A stretch of DNA of 11,329 nt, taken from assembly GCA_003445125.1 (NCBI GenBank), contig DLVP01000079.1, forward strand, positions 1,923 through 13,251, read 5' to 3'. Numbering within the stretch: the first letter of the stretch is position 1; each line of letters opens with the position of its first letter. The DNA is from Oscillospiraceae bacterium (GTDB taxonomy: Bacteria; Bacillota; Clostridia; Oscillospirales; Ruminococcaceae). The notes under the pieces are model-generated. The model ran no database searches, was not told the DNA's origin, and saw nothing but the letters and a program-made list of their open reading frames with translations. The position numbers and the translations under genes were made by a program. This document shows positions 1-5,960 of this stretch, in pieces.

Positions 1-425
1 AAGCCCCAGACCGCACCGGCAATCATGCTTACCAGCACCATTACGGGAAACAGCAGCCACGTCGGGAGCTTGTCGCCCCAAAACAGCATACAGGTTGCCG
101 TTGCCAAGCCTCCGACCAGCACCTGTCCTTCGGCGCCGATATTCCAAAATCTCATTTTGAACGCCGGTGTTACTGCCAGCGATACACACAAAAGCATCGC
201 CGAATCCTGCACAAACGTCCAAACACGGCGTTTGGTTCCGATTGCGCCTTCAATGATCGTGCCGTACACGCTCCACGGATTCTCTCCCGTCAAAAGCACC
301 GTCACCACCGCGCTTACCGCAAGCGCCGCCGCCACGGCAATCAGCCGCACGATCCACGCCTTCCACCACGGAATCGCCCCGCGTTTGACGATATGAAACA
401 GAGGTTCTCTCGTTTTACTTGCCAT
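1..425 (-). CDS. Nucleoside ABC transporter permease (BmpA/NupP type), C-terminus beyond the window
   Basis: This is the first 141 residues of an inner-membrane permease of the BMP-type nucleoside ABC importers (relatives of B. subtilis NupP/YufP). The hallmark motif FKMRFWNIGAEGQ sits at residues 89-101. Hydrophobic segments are visible at about 24-45, 102-116 and 122-140, and a basic N-terminus precedes the first. The ATG overlaps the end of the upstream ATPase frame by 11 bases (415-425), which suggests translational coupling and co-transcription with the ATPase and binding protein. The gene is cut by the left edge of the window, so its length and any second permease gene cannot be seen. 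The family call rests on the motif and the neighbours; the exact substrate is inferred as a (purine) nucleoside. Confidence 0.88.
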   Translation of the reverse strand, partial: MASKTREPLFHIVKRGAIPWWKAWIVRLIAVAAALAVSAVVTVLLTGENPWSVYGTIIEGAIGTKRRVWTFVQDSAMLLCVSLAVTPAFKMRFWNIGAEGQVLVGGLATATCMLFWGDKLPTWLLFPVMVLVSMIAGAVWG

Positions 426-1299
426 CGTTTTCTCCTCCCTCATGTCCCGATTTAGTCATCAGAAGTCCCACCTGATCCTTGGTCGTCGTGCGGGCATCCA
501 CCACACCGGTCACGTGTCCCGAACCGATGACAAGAATCCGATCGCACAGGGCAAGCAGAACGTCCAAGTCCTCGCCCACAAAGATCACGGCAGTTCCGCG
601 TTCTTTCTGCTGATTGAGAAGATGATAAATCATATACGACGAGTTGATGTCCAATCCGCGTACCGGATATGCCGCCATCAGCACCGTCGGTGCCGCTGCA
701 ATTTCACGTCCGACCAGCACCTTCTGCACGTTTCCGCCCGACAGGCGGCGCACCGGCGTAGAAGCACTGGGCGTGACCACTTCCAGCTCTTTGATCACTT
801 GTTCTGCCAGCGTTTTCGGGGATTTTCTCTCGACAAACATCGATTTACCCTTCCGATAGCTGCGCAGCATCATATTATCCACAATGTCCATATTTCCGAC
901 CAGTCCCATGCCCAGACGATCCTCCGGCACAAAAGACAGCCGCACGCCCAGTTCACGGATCTGCATCGGGGTTTTATCGCGAAGATTTTCCGTTTTCTGT
1001 GTTTTGGGATCATGGTACAGAATCTCGCCCGCCTGCAAATGCTGCAAGCCCGCAATGGCTTCCAGAAGCTCGCGCTGACCGCTGCCCGCGATACCCGCAA
1101 TACCCAGAATTTCGCCGCTTCGTGCTTCAAAGGAAACATTATCCAGCAGGCGCACGCCTTCACGGCTCACGCACTGCAATCCGCGCACCACCAAACGGTC
1201 GGTCGGATTGACGGGGTCGGTACGTTCAATATTCAGATCCACCTTTTTGCCCACCATCATCTCGGTCAGCTGCTCCGGTGTGGTTTCGGCGGTATTCAC
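415..1299 (-). CDS. Nucleoside ABC transporter ATP-binding protein, C-terminal half (second NBD), split from the first half by an in-frame TAA
   Basis: This is the second nucleotide-binding domain of a tandem ABC ATPase (NupO/YufO and RbsA-like architecture). It is in the same frame as the preceding N-terminal half and separated from it only by a TAA at 1309-1311. As in the family, this domain has a degenerate Walker A, GIAGIAGSGQRE (residues 66-77), without the GK[ST] lysine. PEDR lies at 125-128, an LSGGN signature at 186-190, and a Walker B region ending in RGLD at about 205-217. The only start in the gap is a GTG at 1299, nine bases beyond the stop codon. An SD-like AAGGGAGAG lies across the stop codon region but rather far from the GTG. 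The gene may be expressed by reinitiation as a separate polypeptide, or may be a dead fragment. Its last 11 bases overlap the permease start. The family call is certain; expression is not. Confidence 0.8.
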   Translation of the reverse strand: MNTAETTPEQLTEMMVGKKVDLNIERTDPVNPTDRLVVRGLQCVSREGVRLLDNVSFEARSGEILGIAGIAGSGQRELLEAIAGLQHLQAGEILYHDPKTQKTENLRDKTPMQIRELGVRLSFVPEDRLGMGLVGNMDIVDNMMLRSYRKGKSMFVERKSPKTLAEQVIKELEVVTPSASTPVRRLSGGNVQKVLVGREIAAAPTVLMAAYPVRGLDINSSYMIYHLLNQQKERGTAVIFVGEDLDVLLALCDRILVIGSGHVTGVVDARTTTKDQVGLLMTKSGHEGGENDGK

Positions 1300-1308
1300 C
1301 GTACCGAT

Positions 1309-1953
1309 TTACTCTCCCTTGCGCAGCACCGCCACGCGGTCGGAAAGCTCCATCACTTCGTTGAGCTTATGGCTGATGAGAATGATTGCCTTGCCCGCTT
1401 CGCGCATCCGCCGCAGAACCGCAAACAGCTTCCGGATTTCCGGCACCGTCAGCACGGCGGTCGGCTCGTCCAGAATCAGAATATCCGCACCGCGATACAG
1501 CGTTTTGACGATTTCCACCGTCTGTTTTTCGGAAACGGACATTTCATAGATTTTTTTCATCGGGTCAATATCAAATCCGTACAGGTCGCAGATTTCGCGC
1601 ACTTTTTTTGCCGCCTGCTTCAGATTGAACTTCTCGTCCTCATGTCCGAGCACGATGTTTTCCGCCGCCGTAAACACGTCTACCAGTTTGAAATGCTGAT
1701 GAATCATGCCGATTTTGCAGTCGTAGGCATCTTTGGGCGAACGAATCACCACTTCCTTGCCGCCGATGAAAATCTGTCCTTCATCCGGAAAATAGATTCC
1801 CGAAATCATATTCATCAGTGTGGTCTTTCCGCTTCCGTTCTCGCCGAGAATGGAAAGGATCTCGCCGTAATTGACGGTCAGGCTGACATCTTTGTTCGCC
1901 ACAATACTGCCGAAGGTTTTTGTGATATGTTTCAGTTCGATAGCCGGTGTCAT
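1309..1953 (-). CDS. Nucleoside ABC transporter ATP-binding protein, N-terminal half (first NBD), ends at a premature TAA
   Basis: This is the first, canonical nucleotide-binding domain of the transporter ATPase, 214 residues. Walker A GENGSGKTT is at 37-45, the Q-loop glutamine at 86 (IHQHF), and an SVSEKQTVEI signature at 139-148. Walker B ILILDE is at 158-163 and the switch histidine at 195. The start at 1953 was chosen for its GAGGAGG ribosome binding site 8 bases upstream; an in-frame ATG at 1998 has no comparable site. In relatives the chain continues after RKGE- into IGTV and the second NBD. Here a TAA stands at that point and the same frame then reads IGTVNTAETTPEQLTEMMVG. Without the stop, 415-1953 would code for a protein of about 512 residues, the usual length. 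It lies downstream of the binding-protein gene, behind an intergenic hairpin. Confidence 0.85.
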   Translation of the reverse strand: MTPAIELKHITKTFGSIVANKDVSLTVNYGEILSILGENGSGKTTLMNMISGIYFPDEGQIFIGGKEVVIRSPKDAYDCKIGMIHQHFKLVDVFTAAENIVLGHEDEKFNLKQAAKKVREICDLYGFDIDPMKKIYEMSVSEKQTVEIVKTLYRGADILILDEPTAVLTVPEIRKLFAVLRRMREAGKAIILISHKLNEVMELSDRVAVLRKGE

Positions 1954-2009
1954 ACCGTATTCCTCCTCTTTTGACTTTGAAAAACGCACGGCAGACAAGC
2001 CATGGGCTT

Positions 2010-2055
2010 TTCAAAAACAAAAACAACAATCAGGCGGGACAAAATTGTCCCGCCT
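2010..2055 (-). terminator. Intercistronic terminator-like hairpin between the binding protein and ATPase genes
   Basis: On the minus strand a GC-rich stem of 9-11 bp (arms 2045-2055 and 2032-2042, AGGCGGGACA type) with an A/T loop is followed by a T-rich run at 2011-2030 interrupted by G. It starts 20 bases after the bmp stop. Such partial terminators after solute-binding protein genes commonly let only part of the transcripts continue, so that binding protein is made in excess of ATPase and permease. Leaky termination here is inference. Confidence 0.72.
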
Positions 2056-2074
2056 TGACTGCAAGTAAATTCAA

Positions 2075-3337
2075 TCAAGCTTCGGTGTCGAGCAGGTTGA
2101 TACCGTCGATCTTCACATCGAAGTACGGAGCGGAACGGTATTCAGACTCGTGGAAGTAACCGTCGGAAATAACCTCGGTGTCTTTCTCATATGCAGGATC
2201 GGAATTAACATCTGCCATATAAGACTCCAGTTTCTTACCGTCTACGGTGAAGGTGTTGATATCAAACACGTGCAGAGAACCGTCTGCCAGTTTTGCTTTT
2301 GCAGCATCGATGGCTTCCTGGGTTCCTTCGGCAGCAGCAGTACCGAGTTCGGTCAGCTTCACAGCGCCGTCCTCAAGTCCTTTGCACCAGTCGGCGTCAA
2401 TGGTCTTGCCTTCTTTGACGCAGTTGATCATATAGGTCATGTAAGGTGTCCAGTCGATACGGGAAGAAACGATGAAAGTGTTCGGGCAAGCTTCCGCTGT
2501 GCTTCCGTTATAGGAAACATTCGGGACATTGGCAACTTCGCAAGCGGTCGGAGCGCCCATGGAGTCTGCGTGCTGGCTGATCAGTTTGCAGCCGCCTTTG
2601 ATCAGAGCCTCCGCTGCCTCTTTTTCTTTGCCTTCGTCATACCAAGAACCGGTGAACTTAACGTCCATTGTAGCGGTCGGGCAAACCGAACGCGCACCGA
2701 GGAAGAAGGAAGTATAACCGGAGATAACTTCCGCATAGGGGTAAGCGCCGACATAGCCGATCTTTGCTTCTTCTGCCTTGAACTGTCCGGCAGCGATCAT
2801 TTCGTTGAGCTTAAGTCCCGCGGCGATACCTGCCAGATATCTGCCTTCATAGATGGAAGCAAATGCGTTATGCAGGTTGGGGATGCCGGCAGTGTGAGCC
2901 GTCGTACCGGTTGCATGGCAGAACTGAACATTTGGGAATTCCTGAGCAGCCTGTGCGATGAACGGCTCATGACCGAAGGAGTCTGCGAACACGATGTCGC
3001 ATTTAGCATCTGCCAGGTCAGCCGCCGCTTCGTAGCAGGCATTGGATTCCGGAATATTGGTTTTCATAACGATTTCAGCACCTGTTGCTTCGCAAGCCGC
3101 TTTCGCTGCGTTGATGAAGTTGAGGTCATAGGTGGAGTTTTCGTCATGCAAGAAGATGAAACCGACCTTCAGGGTCTTTCCGTCTGTGGAAACGGTGGAA
3201 GCATCGCCTTCGGACGACACGCTGCCCGCAGCAGAATTGTCTTCTGTTTTGCTTGAGTTCTGATCGCCGTTGTTGCCGCACGCAGCCACACCCAGGATCA
3301 TGCAAAGAGCCAACGCCAGTGCAAGAATCTTTTTCAT
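2075..3337 (-). CDS. bmpA: BMP-family nucleoside-binding lipoprotein of an ABC importer
   Basis: This 420-residue membrane-anchored lipoprotein should bind a nucleoside outside the cell and deliver it to the downstream ABC transporter. The N-terminus MKKILALALALCMILGVAAC is a lipoprotein signal with lipobox VAAC and acylated Cys20. A Ser/Glu/Asp-rich linker follows (about 21-55). The BMP domain then starts at KVGFIFLHD (about 57-65), with the family-like segments FADSFGHEPF and GYVGAYPYAEVISGYTSFF. At 420 residues it is longer than the roughly 350 usual for the family; the surplus lies partly in the linker and C-terminus. The start at 3337 is set by AGGAGG 8 bases upstream and by the signal peptide; the frame is open further upstream into xpt but that extension is not real. 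It sits 52 bases downstream of xpt with no promoter visible in the gap, so it is probably under the xpt riboswitch. The substrate (guanosine or another purine nucleoside) is inferred. Confidence 0.93.
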   Translation of the reverse strand: MKKILALALALCMILGVAACGNNGDQNSSKTEDNSAAGSVSSEGDASTVSTDGKTLKVGFIFLHDENSTYDLNFINAAKAACEATGAEIVMKTNIPESNACYEAAADLADAKCDIVFADSFGHEPFIAQAAQEFPNVQFCHATGTTAHTAGIPNLHNAFASIYEGRYLAGIAAGLKLNEMIAAGQFKAEEAKIGYVGAYPYAEVISGYTSFFLGARSVCPTATMDVKFTGSWYDEGKEKEAAEALIKGGCKLISQHADSMGAPTACEVANVPNVSYNGSTAEACPNTFIVSSRIDWTPYMTYMINCVKEGKTIDADWCKGLEDGAVKLTELGTAAAEGTQEAIDAAKAKLADGSLHVFDINTFTVDGKKLESYMADVNSDPAYEKDTEVISDGYFHESEYRSAPYFDVKIDGINLLDTEA

Positions 3338-3371
3338 GTAATTTTTCCTCCTGCCTTTCGGCAAAATTATG

Positions 3372-3392
3372 TAAAAGGGACCTTCCCTTTTA
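3372..3392 (-). other. Small hairpin at the xpt-bmpA junction
   Basis: A perfect 9-bp inverted repeat (TAAAAGGGA / TCCCTTTTA, loop of 3) overlaps the xpt stop codon and lies 35 bases before the bmpA start. The minus-strand 3' arm ends in four T, followed by ACATAATTTTG, so it is a poor terminator. An mRNA processing or stability element is an alternative. Its role is unknown. Confidence 0.45.
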
Positions 3393-3968
3393 ACCTTGAT
3401 GACGAAAACGAACCGTGCCGTTTTCCATGCTGTCGATGATCGCCAGCGAATCCACGCGGTAGCCTTCCCGACGCAGCTCGTCGCCGCCGCCCTGGAAACC
3501 TTTTTCAATCTGCGTCGTGATACCCACGACCTCGGCGCCCGCCTGTCCCACGATATCGATCAAACCGCGGATCGCATTTCCGAGTGCCAAAAAATCGTCC
3601 GCAATCAGCACGCGGTCGTCTTCCTTCAGGCAATCTTTTTCGATCACGATCCGGTAATCCTGACCGTGTGTGTAGGAATGCACCATTGCGCCGTACACAT
3701 TGCCCGACAGGTTGTCCGTCCGATGTTTTTTGGCAAACACGATCGGAACCGAAAGCTCCATCCCGATTGCCGCCGCATACGCGATGCCCGAGGCTTCCAC
3801 CGTCACGATTTTATTGACGCCGCTGCCCCGATACAGTCGGGCAACCTCCTGCGCCATTTCTTTCAGAAACACGGTGTCAATCTGATGATTGAGAAAACCG
3901 CCGACCTTGAGAATATTGCCGGGCAACACTTTGCCCTCGCGGAGAATCTTTTCTTCCAGTGCTTTCAT
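3390..3968 (-). CDS. xpt: Xanthine phosphoribosyltransferase
   Basis: This cytosolic purine salvage enzyme joins xanthine (and, in relatives, more weakly guanine) to PRPP to give XMP and pyrophosphate. The 192 residues match the length of B. subtilis Xpt (194). The PRPP-binding loop VLIADDFLALGNA is at 120-132. Asn27 and Lys156, which by comparison with B. subtilis Xpt contact the purine, are both present (FLNHQ and EKGFQ). The sequence opens with MKALEEKILREGKVLPGNIL, typical of the family. The start ATG at 3968 has a modest GGGAG ribosome binding site. It is the first gene after a guanine riboswitch and terminator, as in the xpt-pbuX operon of B. subtilis. Here, however, the partner downstream is a nucleoside ABC importer rather than PbuX. 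Confidence 0.96.
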   Translation of the reverse strand: MKALEEKILREGKVLPGNILKVGGFLNHQIDTVFLKEMAQEVARLYRGSGVNKIVTVEASGIAYAAAIGMELSVPIVFAKKHRTDNLSGNVYGAMVHSYTHGQDYRIVIEKDCLKEDDRVLIADDFLALGNAIRGLIDIVGQAGAEVVGITTQIEKGFQGGGDELRREGYRVDSLAIIDSMENGTVRFRHQG

Positions 3969-3983
3969 ACAGCCACTCCCAAC

Positions 3984-4018
3984 AAAAGAAAAAAGACAGG
4001 TACTTGGCGTAACTGTCC
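3984..4018 (-). terminator. Intrinsic terminator of the xpt riboswitch (expression platform)
   Basis: On the minus strand GGACAG-t-TAC (4018-4009) pairs with GTA-c-CTGTCT around loop GCCAA, followed by a T-rich tail (TTTTTTCTTTT, 3984-3994). It lies 49 bases beyond the aptamer and 15 bases before the xpt start. This fits transcription termination when purine is bound. The competing antiterminator pairing was not resolved by eye. Another stem, TTTCCG/CGGAAA at 4033-4051, lies between aptamer and terminator. Confidence 0.8.
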
Positions 4019-4067
4019 TATATCAAACCGCTTTTCCGTCCCTTTCGGAAACAGAAAAACAAGCCTC

Positions 4068-4132
4068 TCAATAGTCGTACGCTTAGGTGGTACGGTAGAA
4101 ACGTCTGAACCGGATAATCAGACATATATTGA
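4068..4132 (-). promoter_or_regulatory. Guanine-class purine riboswitch aptamer upstream of xpt
   Basis: Read on the minus strand, P1 is TCAATA (4132-4127) with TATTGA (4073-4068). P2 is GTCTGA with TCAGAC around loop TTATCCGGT. J2/3 carries the conserved GTTTCTACC (4102-4094), and P3 is CGTAC/GTACG around a loop with ACCTAAG. J3/1 reads ACTAT after P3. The cytosine in that ACT (4074) is the specificity base, which predicts guanine or hypoxanthine rather than adenine. L2 keeps the GG and L3 the CC needed for the loop-loop contact. The 357-base gap between xpt and the uracil permease holds this aptamer, its terminator, the promoter and the uracil permease terminator, and no gene. Confidence 0.93.
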
Positions 4133-4164
4133 CAGCCGATATGCGTTTTTTTGATTACAGCTAT

Positions 4165-4193
4165 ATCGTAACACAACCGACAGGAACTGTCAA
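4165..4193 (-). promoter_or_regulatory. Sigma-A promoter of the xpt-bmp-ABC transporter unit
   Basis: On the minus strand a perfect -35 box TTGACA (4193-4188) is followed after exactly 17 bp by the -10 box TACGAT (4170-4165). Transcription should start near 4158, about 26 bases before the first stem of the riboswitch. Confidence 0.88.
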
Positions 4194-4271
4194 GATGGAA
4201 AATCAAAATCGGGACAACGACATTTTTTTACAGTTTCTGTTCTTTGTTTTTATCCATCTTGCACAATCCCC

Positions 4272-4313
4272 AAAAAAGCATCGTCCGCCTGCACAGACCT
4301 GTGCGGGCGGACG
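4272..4313 (-). terminator. Rho-independent terminator of the uracil permease gene
   Basis: The minus strand forms a 14-bp stem (arms 4313-4300 and 4295-4282, one G-T pair) with a 4-base loop, then ATGC and TTTTTT (4277-4272). It begins 12 bases after the permease stop codon and lies upstream of the xpt promoter, insulating the two units. Confidence 0.92.
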
Positions 4314-4325
4314 GAGATTTCTTCT

Positions 4326-5702
4326 TTATTGCTCGTCTTTTTTATCGCTCTTTTTCAGCATCAGATTTGCCAGGATTCCCAGAATCAGAGCGCATGCAAT
4401 CGAGGTAAGCGTGACCTTGCCGAAGGTCAGGGTCAGACCGCCGATTCCGGCAATCAGGATGACCGACACGACAAACAGGTTGCGGTTTTCTTCTAGATCC
4501 ACCGTCTGGATCATTTTCAGACCGGAGACCGCGATGAATCCGTACAGTGCCATGCACACACCGCCCATGACGCAGGAAGGAATGGTGTTGACGAAGGCGA
4601 CGAAGGGAGAGATGAAGGAAATCAGCATAGCGCCGATTGCCGTAGTAATCAGGGTTACGATCGAAGCGTTGCGGGTGATTGCCACACAGCCGACAGACTC
4701 ACCGTAGGTTGTGTTCGGGCAGCCGCCGAAGATGGCACCGACCATGGATCCGACACCGTCGCCGAGCAGGGTTCTGTGCAGACCGGGCTCTTCCAGAAGG
4801 TCTTTTCCGATGACAGTGGAGAGGTTCTTATGATCCGCGATATGCTCTGCGAACACCACGAAGGCAACCGGTACATACGCCACGGCAACCGTTCCGACGA
4901 ATGCCGCATCGATATCCTTGAAGCCTTTCAGTGCGGTGACAAAGGTGAAGTCGGGAAGATGAAAGAAGGTGTTGAGTCCCACGCCGTTTTCCACCAGTTT
5001 GGTGAAGGCGCTGAAGTCGATGATTTTGAGCGCGTCAATGCCCGCGGCATCGCCGATGACCGTGAAGATCGTCGCCGTCGCATAGCCTGCCAGGATACCC
5101 ATGATGAACGGAATCAGTTTCAGCATTTTTTTGCCGTAGCAGGAGCAGAGCATCGTCACAGCCAGCGTGACCAGTCCGCAGAATACGGCAAGCAGGGAGT
5201 TTCCTCCGGCAGGTGCTTTTTGCAGGTCGCCGACCGCATTTGCCGCCAGGGAAAGTCCGATGATGGACACGGTCGGTCCGATGACGACCGCCGGCATCAG
5301 TTTATTGATCCAAGCCGTACCGACCGCTTTCACGATCAGCGCGATGACCACATACACCAGTCCGGCGAACGCTGCACCGATGATCAGTCCGAGGTAGCCC
5401 GCCTGCATGGAAAGCGCACCCGCAAACGCTGCCGTCATCGAACCGATGAACGCAAAGGAGGAACCCAGGAAAACCGGGCTTTTGAATTTGGTGAACAACT
5501 GATAAACCAAGGTGCCGATACCTGCGCCGAACAGTGCCGCTGCAATATCCATTTGGCTGGCAGACGCCATCTCCGCGGTATTGCTGTTGATGATGACCGG
5601 TACCACCAGCGTTGCCGCCATGATCGCCAGCAACTGTTGAATCGCGAACACAATGACTTGTCCGAACTTAGGTTTGTCGTTTACGTCATAAACGAGTTTC
5701 AT
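4326..5702 (-). CDS. uraA: Uracil permease, NCS2 (nucleobase:cation symporter 2) family
   Basis: This is a 458-residue polytopic membrane protein that should import uracil with protons. Hydrophobic helices run from about residue 16 to 447. NCS2/UraA hallmarks are the QQLLAIMAATLVVP first helix (22-35), KSPVFLGSSFAFIG, and LMPAVVIGPTVSIIGLSLA (135-153). AEHIADH (285-291) contains Glu286, corresponding to the substrate-binding Glu of helix 8. GGCPNTTYGESVG (326-338) contains Glu335 of helix 10. The NTTYGE form is typical of uracil transporters rather than of xanthine (PbuX) or uric acid relatives. Start 5702 has GGAGG 7 bases upstream. The gene has its own promoter and terminator, and a leader that fits PyrR-type attenuation; that leader is independent support for a pyrimidine substrate (pyrP in Bacillus naming). 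Confidence 0.94.
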   Translation of the reverse strand: MKLVYDVNDKPKFGQVIVFAIQQLLAIMAATLVVPVIINSNTAEMASASQMDIAAALFGAGIGTLVYQLFTKFKSPVFLGSSFAFIGSMTAAFAGALSMQAGYLGLIIGAAFAGLVYVVIALIVKAVGTAWINKLMPAVVIGPTVSIIGLSLAANAVGDLQKAPAGGNSLLAVFCGLVTLAVTMLCSCYGKKMLKLIPFIMGILAGYATATIFTVIGDAAGIDALKIIDFSAFTKLVENGVGLNTFFHLPDFTFVTALKGFKDIDAAFVGTVAVAYVPVAFVVFAEHIADHKNLSTVIGKDLLEEPGLHRTLLGDGVGSMVGAIFGGCPNTTYGESVGCVAITRNASIVTLITTAIGAMLISFISPFVAFVNTIPSCVMGGVCMALYGFIAVSGLKMIQTVDLEENRNLFVVSVILIAGIGGLTLTFGKVTLTSIACALILGILANLMLKKSDKKDEQ

Positions 5703-5728
5703 GGAAATTCCTCCGATAAATTTTATTT

Positions 5729-5754
5729 ATTCAAAAGCATATCGCCTTTTGAAT
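5729..5754 (-). other. Hairpin just upstream of the uracil permease ribosome binding site
   Basis: A perfect 9-bp inverted repeat (ATTCAAAAG / CTTTTGAAT, loop of 8) lies between the attenuator T-run and the GGAGG site. There is no T-tail, so it is not a terminator. It may stabilise the transcript end left after termination read-through or influence translation. Role unknown. Confidence 0.4.
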
Positions 5755-5757
5755 CAT

Positions 5758-5791
5758 AAAAAAATCGCCTTACCGCACACGCAGCAAGACG
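5758..5791 (-). terminator. Attenuator terminator in the uracil permease leader
   Basis: On the minus strand CGTCTTGCTG (5791-5782) pairs with CGGTAAGGCG (5775-5766) around loop CGTGTG. The 10 pairs include three G-T wobbles, and A plus seven T (5764-5758) follow. Bases 5789-5782 of its 5' arm can instead pair with CGGCAAGA at 5824-5817 (8 bp, one wobble), forming an antiterminator. The two structures exclude each other, as in pyr operon attenuators. Confidence 0.75.
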
Positions 5792-5816
5792 CACCGAATT
5801 TCTTTCAGTTATTTCC

Positions 5817-5847
5817 TCTTGCCGGCATCACGGTACCGAATTAAAGA
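5817..5847 (-). promoter_or_regulatory. PyrR-binding loop (anti-antiterminator) of the uracil permease attenuator
   Basis: The minus strand forms an upper stem CGGTA/TGCCG (5838-5834 with 5827-5823) capped by hexaloop CCGTGA. This fits the PyrR recognition loop CNGNGA, with the U-G pair second from the loop as in the ARUCCNGNGAGGYU consensus. Below it lie an asymmetric bulge with TTTAA (5845-5841) and a lower stem TCTT/AAGA. Formation of this hairpin uses bases 5824-5817 that would otherwise build the antiterminator. By analogy with Bacillus pyr, PyrR with UMP or UTP would stabilise it and shut off the permease gene. The gene for PyrR is not in the window. Confidence 0.78.
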
Positions 5848-5859
5848 TTCATCCTGAAT

Positions 5860-5888
5860 ATATTACCATACTTTTTGACAAATTGCAA
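5860..5888 (-). promoter_or_regulatory. Sigma-A promoter of the uracil permease gene
   Basis: Minus strand -35 TTGCAA (5888-5883), 17-bp spacer, extended -10 TGGTAATAT with -10 box TAATAT (5865-5860). Start near 5853 gives a leader of about 150 bases that holds the PyrR-type attenuator. It stands back to back with the promoter of the acyltransferase gene; a T- and A-rich tract lies between the two -35 boxes. Confidence 0.83.
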
Positions 5889-5914
5889 CCCTTTTTTTAA
5901 ATTTTTTCAAACTC

Positions 5915-5943
5915 TTGCGTATGACCGTTTCCTATGTTACAAT
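5915..5943 (+). promoter_or_regulatory. Sigma-A promoter of the acyltransferase-like gene
   Basis: -35 TTGCGT (5915-5920), 17-bp spacer, extended -10 TGTTACAAT with box TACAAT (5938-5943). The expected start near 5950 falls on the first bases of the AGGTGATG ribosome binding site, leaving only about 10 bases of leader before the TTG start. Confidence 0.8.
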
Positions 5944-5960
5944 AGAAGCGAGGTGATGTT

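Noticed and set aside
1309..1311. TAA read as a sense codon (code change)
   Set aside because: Other genes here, such as xpt, rpsM and the GH28-like gene, end in TAA at expected C-termini, so TAA is a normal stop.
442..1974. 510-codon plus-strand open frame
   Set aside because: It lies antisense to the ABC ATPase, whose Walker, signature and linker motifs are clear on the minus strand. The product is a His- and Gln-rich low-sense translation without a ribosome binding site.
2150..3256. 368-codon plus-strand open frame
   Set aside because: Antisense shadow of the BMP lipoprotein, which has signal peptide, lipobox and AGGAGG site.
3338..3508. N-terminal extension of the BMP protein frame into xpt
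   Set aside because: The signal peptide and ribosome binding site place the start at 3337; the extension overlaps conserved xpt codons.
5731..5757. Eight-codon leader peptide (MIQKAICF) in the uracil permease leader
   Set aside because: Its ribosome binding site is weak, it lies after the attenuator terminator and within a hairpin, and its codons show no regulatory logic.
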